Part shown: positions 61,125 through 64,000 of the stretch, piece after piece
Layout: every line of letters begins with the position of its first letter
How positions within the stretch are numbered: position 1 is the stretch's first letter
Assembly: GCA_004554775.1 (NCBI GenBank)
Contig: SFKI01000001.1
Coordinates: forward strand, 1-64,000
Source: Subdoligranulum variabile
GTDB taxonomy: Bacteria; Bacillota; Clostridia; Oscillospirales; Ruminococcaceae
Length of the DNA stretch: 64,000 bases
Direction of reading: 5' to 3'
The notes under the pieces: generated by a model
Told to the model about the DNA's origin: nothing
Databases searched by the model: none
What the model saw: the letters and a program-made list of their open reading frames with translations, nothing else
Translations under genes and position numbers: made by a program

Positions 61125-63314
61125 ATGAGCAAGACTATTCTTTTGAACCAAAACTGGATTTTTTCCAAAGAAGGACACGACGAACCTGTCACCCTGCCCC
61201 ACACCTGGAACGCCGTGGACGGGCAGGACGGCGGCAATGACTACTACCGCGGCACCTGCAGCTACACCACCGTGCTGCCTGACATCGCCCTGCCGGAAAA
61301 CGGACGCGCCGTTTTGCAGTTTGACGCCGTTGCCATGACCGCCGAGGTCTATCTGAACGAGCAAAAGCTGGCTGAGCACAAGGGCGGCTATTCTGCATTT
61401 TGCGTGGACATTACCGATGCGTTGCGCAACGGCAGCAACCTGCTACGCGTGAATGTGGACAACAGCGACAATGACACCGTCTACCCGCAAAAAGCCGATT
61501 TCACCTTCTACGGCGGCATTTACCGCGATGTAACGCTGCATGTTGTGCCCGCTGCTCATTTTGCCCTTGCTGAAAACGGCGCGGTGCCTGTCAAGGTCAC
61601 GCCGATTGTCACGGACCTCGACGCCTGCCGCTGTGAAGTGACGGTGGAGGCCGCTGTGGTGGGTGCCGAAAGTGTCACCTTCACACTGGATGGCCAGCAG
61701 ACGAGCGTTGCCGTCAAGGACGGCACCGCCAGAGCCGTGTTCACGCTGGAGCATGCCCGCCTGTGGGACGGTCTTGATGACCCGTATCTCTACACCATGA
61801 CTGCGCGGCTGGTCAATGGCGAGACCGAGACCGCCCGCTTCGGCTGCCGCAAGTTTGAAATTGACCCGCAGAAGGGCTTTATCCTGAACGGGCGCCCCTA
61901 TCCCCTACGTGGTGTTTCCCGCCATCAGGACCGCAAGGGCGCGGGCGTTGCCATCACCAAAGAGATGATGGAAGAAGATATGGCGCTGATCCTTGAAATG
62001 GGTGCCAACACCATCCGCCTTGCCCACTACCAGCACGCGCAGGCATTCTATGATCTGTGCGACGAAAAGGGTGTCGTGATTTGGGCGGAAATCCCCTACA
62101 TCACGATGCACATGCACAATGGCCGCGCCAACACGCTGACCCAGATGGAAGAACTCATCGTCCAGAACTACAACCACCCCTGCATTGCTGTTTGGGGACT
62201 GTCCAACGAAATTACCGCCGCCAGCCCTGTGAATGAGGAGCTGCTGGAAAATCACCGCGCCTTGAACGAACTGGCGCACCGCCTTGACCCGACCCGTCCG
62301 ACCACGATGGCGAACGTCTTTATGCTGGAAATCACCAGCCCGATTCTGGAAATTCCCGATGTGAACAGCTACAACCTGTATTTCGGTTGGTACCTGGGCG
62401 AGCTGGACCAGAATGACGACTTCTTTGACGAGTACCACACCAAGTACCCCGACCGCTGCATCGGCTTCTCCGAATACGGCGCAGATGCAAACCCGGCTTT
62501 CCAGTCCAGCCACCCCGAAAAGGGCGACTACACCGAGACCTACCAGTGCGTCTACCATGAGCACATGGCCAAGATGATCAACGACCGCCCCTGGCTGTGG
62601 GCGACCCATGTATGGAATATGTTCGACTTTGCCGCTGATGGCCGAGATGAGGGCGGCAAAAATGGCGAGAATCAGAAGGGCCTTGTGACCTTCGACCGCA
62701 AAATCAAAAAGGATGCCTTCTACCTCTACAAAGCCTATTGGAGCAAGGAGCCGTTCGTCCACACCTGCGGCAGCCGTTATGTCGACCGCGCCGAGGATGT
62801 GACCGAGATCAAGGTCTACTCCAACTTGCCGGAGGTCTCGCTGTATAAAGACGGCCATCTAGTCGAGACACAAAAGGGCGATAAAGTGTTTACTTTCAGT
62901 GTGCCCATCACCGGCAAGCACAGCATTGAAGCCCGAGCAGAAGGGTTCTCCAGCGTGATTTTGGTCAACAAAGTTGCCGAGCCGAACCCCGCCTACTCCA
63001 TGCCGAACCGTCAGGTTGTGAACAACTGGTTTGACGGCGAGCTGGACGAGACCTGCTGGTCCATCAAGGACAACATGGCCGCCGCCATGGCAGACCCCCA
63101 CGTTGGGCCGATTTTGCAAAAGATGAATGAGCAGAATGTTGCCGCCCGTGGCGACGTGGCCGCCGCCGTCAAGGACAACCCGGCGCTGGTCGCTATGATG
63201 GAGCGTGCCATGAAGCGCATGACGATCGAAAGTATGCTCAAACAGGCTGGTGCAGACGTAGAAAGCATGAAACAGCTGAACCGCGTCTTGCAAGGCATTA
63301 AGAAAAACGGGTGA
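61125..63314 (+). CDS. Glycoside hydrolase family 2 enzyme, third copy (short type)
   Basis: The 729-residue enzyme has the GH2 order: N-terminal jelly roll with NQNWIFSKEG and TLPHTWNAVDGQDGG, beta domain, TIM barrel with PLRGVSRHQDRKGAG. The acid/base is Glu362 (GLSNEIT) and the nucleophile Glu450 (GFSEYGAD), 88 residues apart, and beta domains follow. The last 90 residues (NWFDGELDETCWSIKDNMAAAM onward) are helical and unusual for GH2. It belongs to a different GH2 branch from the other two copies, close to beta-galactosidases. AAGGAG lies before ATG 61125. Cytoplasmic. Confidence 0.88.
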   Translation: MSKTILLNQNWIFSKEGHDEPVTLPHTWNAVDGQDGGNDYYRGTCSYTTVLPDIALPENGRAVLQFDAVAMTAEVYLNEQKLAEHKGGYSAFCVDITDALRNGSNLLRVNVDNSDNDTVYPQKADFTFYGGIYRDVTLHVVPAAHFALAENGAVPVKVTPIVTDLDACRCEVTVEAAVVGAESVTFTLDGQQTSVAVKDGTARAVFTLEHARLWDGLDDPYLYTMTARLVNGETETARFGCRKFEIDPQKGFILNGRPYPLRGVSRHQDRKGAGVAITKEMMEEDMALILEMGANTIRLAHYQHAQAFYDLCDEKGVVIWAEIPYITMHMHNGRANTLTQMEELIVQNYNHPCIAVWGLSNEITAASPVNEELLENHRALNELAHRLDPTRPTTMANVFMLEITSPILEIPDVNSYNLYFGWYLGELDQNDDFFDEYHTKYPDRCIGFSEYGADANPAFQSSHPEKGDYTETYQCVYHEHMAKMINDRPWLWATHVWNMFDFAADGRDEGGKNGENQKGLVTFDRKIKKDAFYLYKAYWSKEPFVHTCGSRYVDRAEDVTEIKVYSNLPEVSLYKDGHLVETQKGDKVFTFSVPITGKHSIEARAEGFSSVILVNKVAEPNPAYSMPNRQVVNNWFDGELDETCWSIKDNMAAAMADPHVGPILQKMNEQNVAARGDVAAAVKDNPALVAMMERAMKRMTIESMLKQAGADVESMKQLNRVLQGIKKNG

Positions 63315-63318
63315 GAGC

Positions 63319-64000
63319 ATGAAAAATATTCTGCCGTATATTATGGTCGCGGGTGAGGTTCACAACTCCGCGTCCTCTACCGCCGAGGCCATGCAGCCTG
63401 TGTGGGAAAAGGCCGAGGAACTGCACCTGAACACTGTGCTGGCCCCCGTCACATGGGAGATGCTGGAACCCACCGAGGGTACGTTTGACTACACCGCCGT
63501 GGACATGCTGCTGGCCGGTGCGCGCGAGCATAAAATGCACCTGGTGCTGCTGTGGTTCGGCGCATGGAAGAACGCCCAGTGCTACTACGCCCCCGCGTGG
63601 GTCAAGCAGGACTTGACCCGCTTTGCCCGTGCCGAGGTCGAACCCGGCAAACCGAAAACGAGCCTGAAACAGTACCACGGCATGGGCTACACAACGCTGT
63701 CCGCATTCTGTGCCGAGACCTGCCGCGCCGATGCCCGCGCATTTGCCGCACTGATGGCGCACCTGAAGCAGGGGGACAGCGCCGAGCATACCGTGCTGAT
63801 GGTGCAAGTCGAGAATGAGACCGGCTTACAGGGCGCGGCACGGGAACATTCCGCCGCCGCAGATGCCGCCTTTGCCGCCGACGTGCCCGCCGACCTGCTG
63901 GCCTATTTGAAGGCCAACACCGCCGAGATGACCGAGGATGTGCGCACCGCCGTCGAAAACGCCCCGACAAGCGGCGATTGGCAGACCGTGTTCGGTGGCG
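63319..64000 (+). CDS. GH35/GH42-like beta-galactosidase (DUF5597 type), cut by the window end
   Basis: At least 227 residues run past the window edge. The start KNILPYIMVAGEVHNSASST and the segment LNTVLAPVTWEMLEPTEGTFDY match TIM-barrel enzymes of the GH35/GH42 clan, in the DUF5597-bearing group. The probable acid/base Glu lies in VQVENETG. It begins 4 bp after the GH2 stop with GTGAGAG upstream, so the two are one operon. The rest of the enzyme is not visible. Confidence 0.78.
   Translation, partial: MKNILPYIMVAGEVHNSASSTAEAMQPVWEKAEELHLNTVLAPVTWEMLEPTEGTFDYTAVDMLLAGAREHKMHLVLLWFGAWKNAQCYYAPAWVKQDLTRFARAEVEPGKPKTSLKQYHGMGYTTLSAFCAETCRADARAFAALMAHLKQGDSAEHTVLMVQVENETGLQGAAREHSAAADAAFAADVPADLLAYLKANTAEMTEDVRTAVENAPTSGDWQTVFGG

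Noticed and set aside
1..64000. CRISPR arrays, rRNA genes, complete insertion sequences
   Set aside because: No regularly spaced repeats, rRNA sequence or complete transposase gene was seen on either strand.

Overview
The window reads as chromosome of a GC-rich, low-oxygen Firmicute of the gut Ruminococcaceae/Oscillospirales kind (Gemmiger, Subdoligranulum or Faecalibacterium-like). This placement is an inference from codon style, a SpoVB-like flippase, clostridial GltB/GltD, GPH sugar symporters and a CD1115-type conjugation ATPase. No rRNA or complete tRNA gene and no CRISPR array was seen.

Layout. 0-21 kb is housekeeping: a broken Xre regulator, a secreted SGNH lipoprotein, an ABC exporter, a SpoVB-like flippase, an Mrp/NBP35 Fe-S carrier, MscL, glutamate synthase (gltB-gltD) behind a leader terminator, a two-component system, and an unusual hypB / iron-sulfur flavoprotein / hypA operon. 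It ends with a frameshifted acetyl-xylan-esterase-like gene and a gene cut off after 15 codons.

21-43 kb is accessory DNA. It holds a 5'-truncated HipA-like kinase, a small esterase/DUF188 operon, and a run of 13 genes from an integrative conjugative element (VirD4/TraG coupling ATPase, S1 protein, replication-initiator-like HTH protein, two sigma-like factors, DUF932, Zn-ribbon proteins). The run is split by a strongly promoted, highly structured non-coding region at 32 kb. Then come an AraC/GH2 pair, a MATE transporter with an in-frame stop, a GH1 remnant, the C-terminal part of a tyrosine integrase, a protease remnant, and the 3' end of a tRNA (probably tRNA-Arg) with its terminator, which is a classic attachment-site scar. 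No relaxase or VirB4 gene is present.

43.7-52 kb is a glycan-use locus: GPH symporter, divergent AraC regulator, then GH43 / SGNH esterase / NodB deacetylase / GH2 in tight order, with a paired direct repeat in the divergent promoter that looks like the AraC operator. 52-54 kb holds a shortened epimerase, a primase-tail-like fragment, a TetR regulator with an inverted-repeat operator, and a 107-bp MITE-like element.

54-64 kb is a second beta-glycoside locus: a GH3 with reversed domain order, AraC regulator, frameshifted GH1, GPH symporter, GH2 and a GH35/42-like enzyme running off the end. The two loci together import oligosaccharides by cation symport and trim them inside the cell. Several genes (AXE, GH1, MATE, HipA, integrase) are broken. 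Two of the breaks lie in short G/C runs and could be sequence errors.
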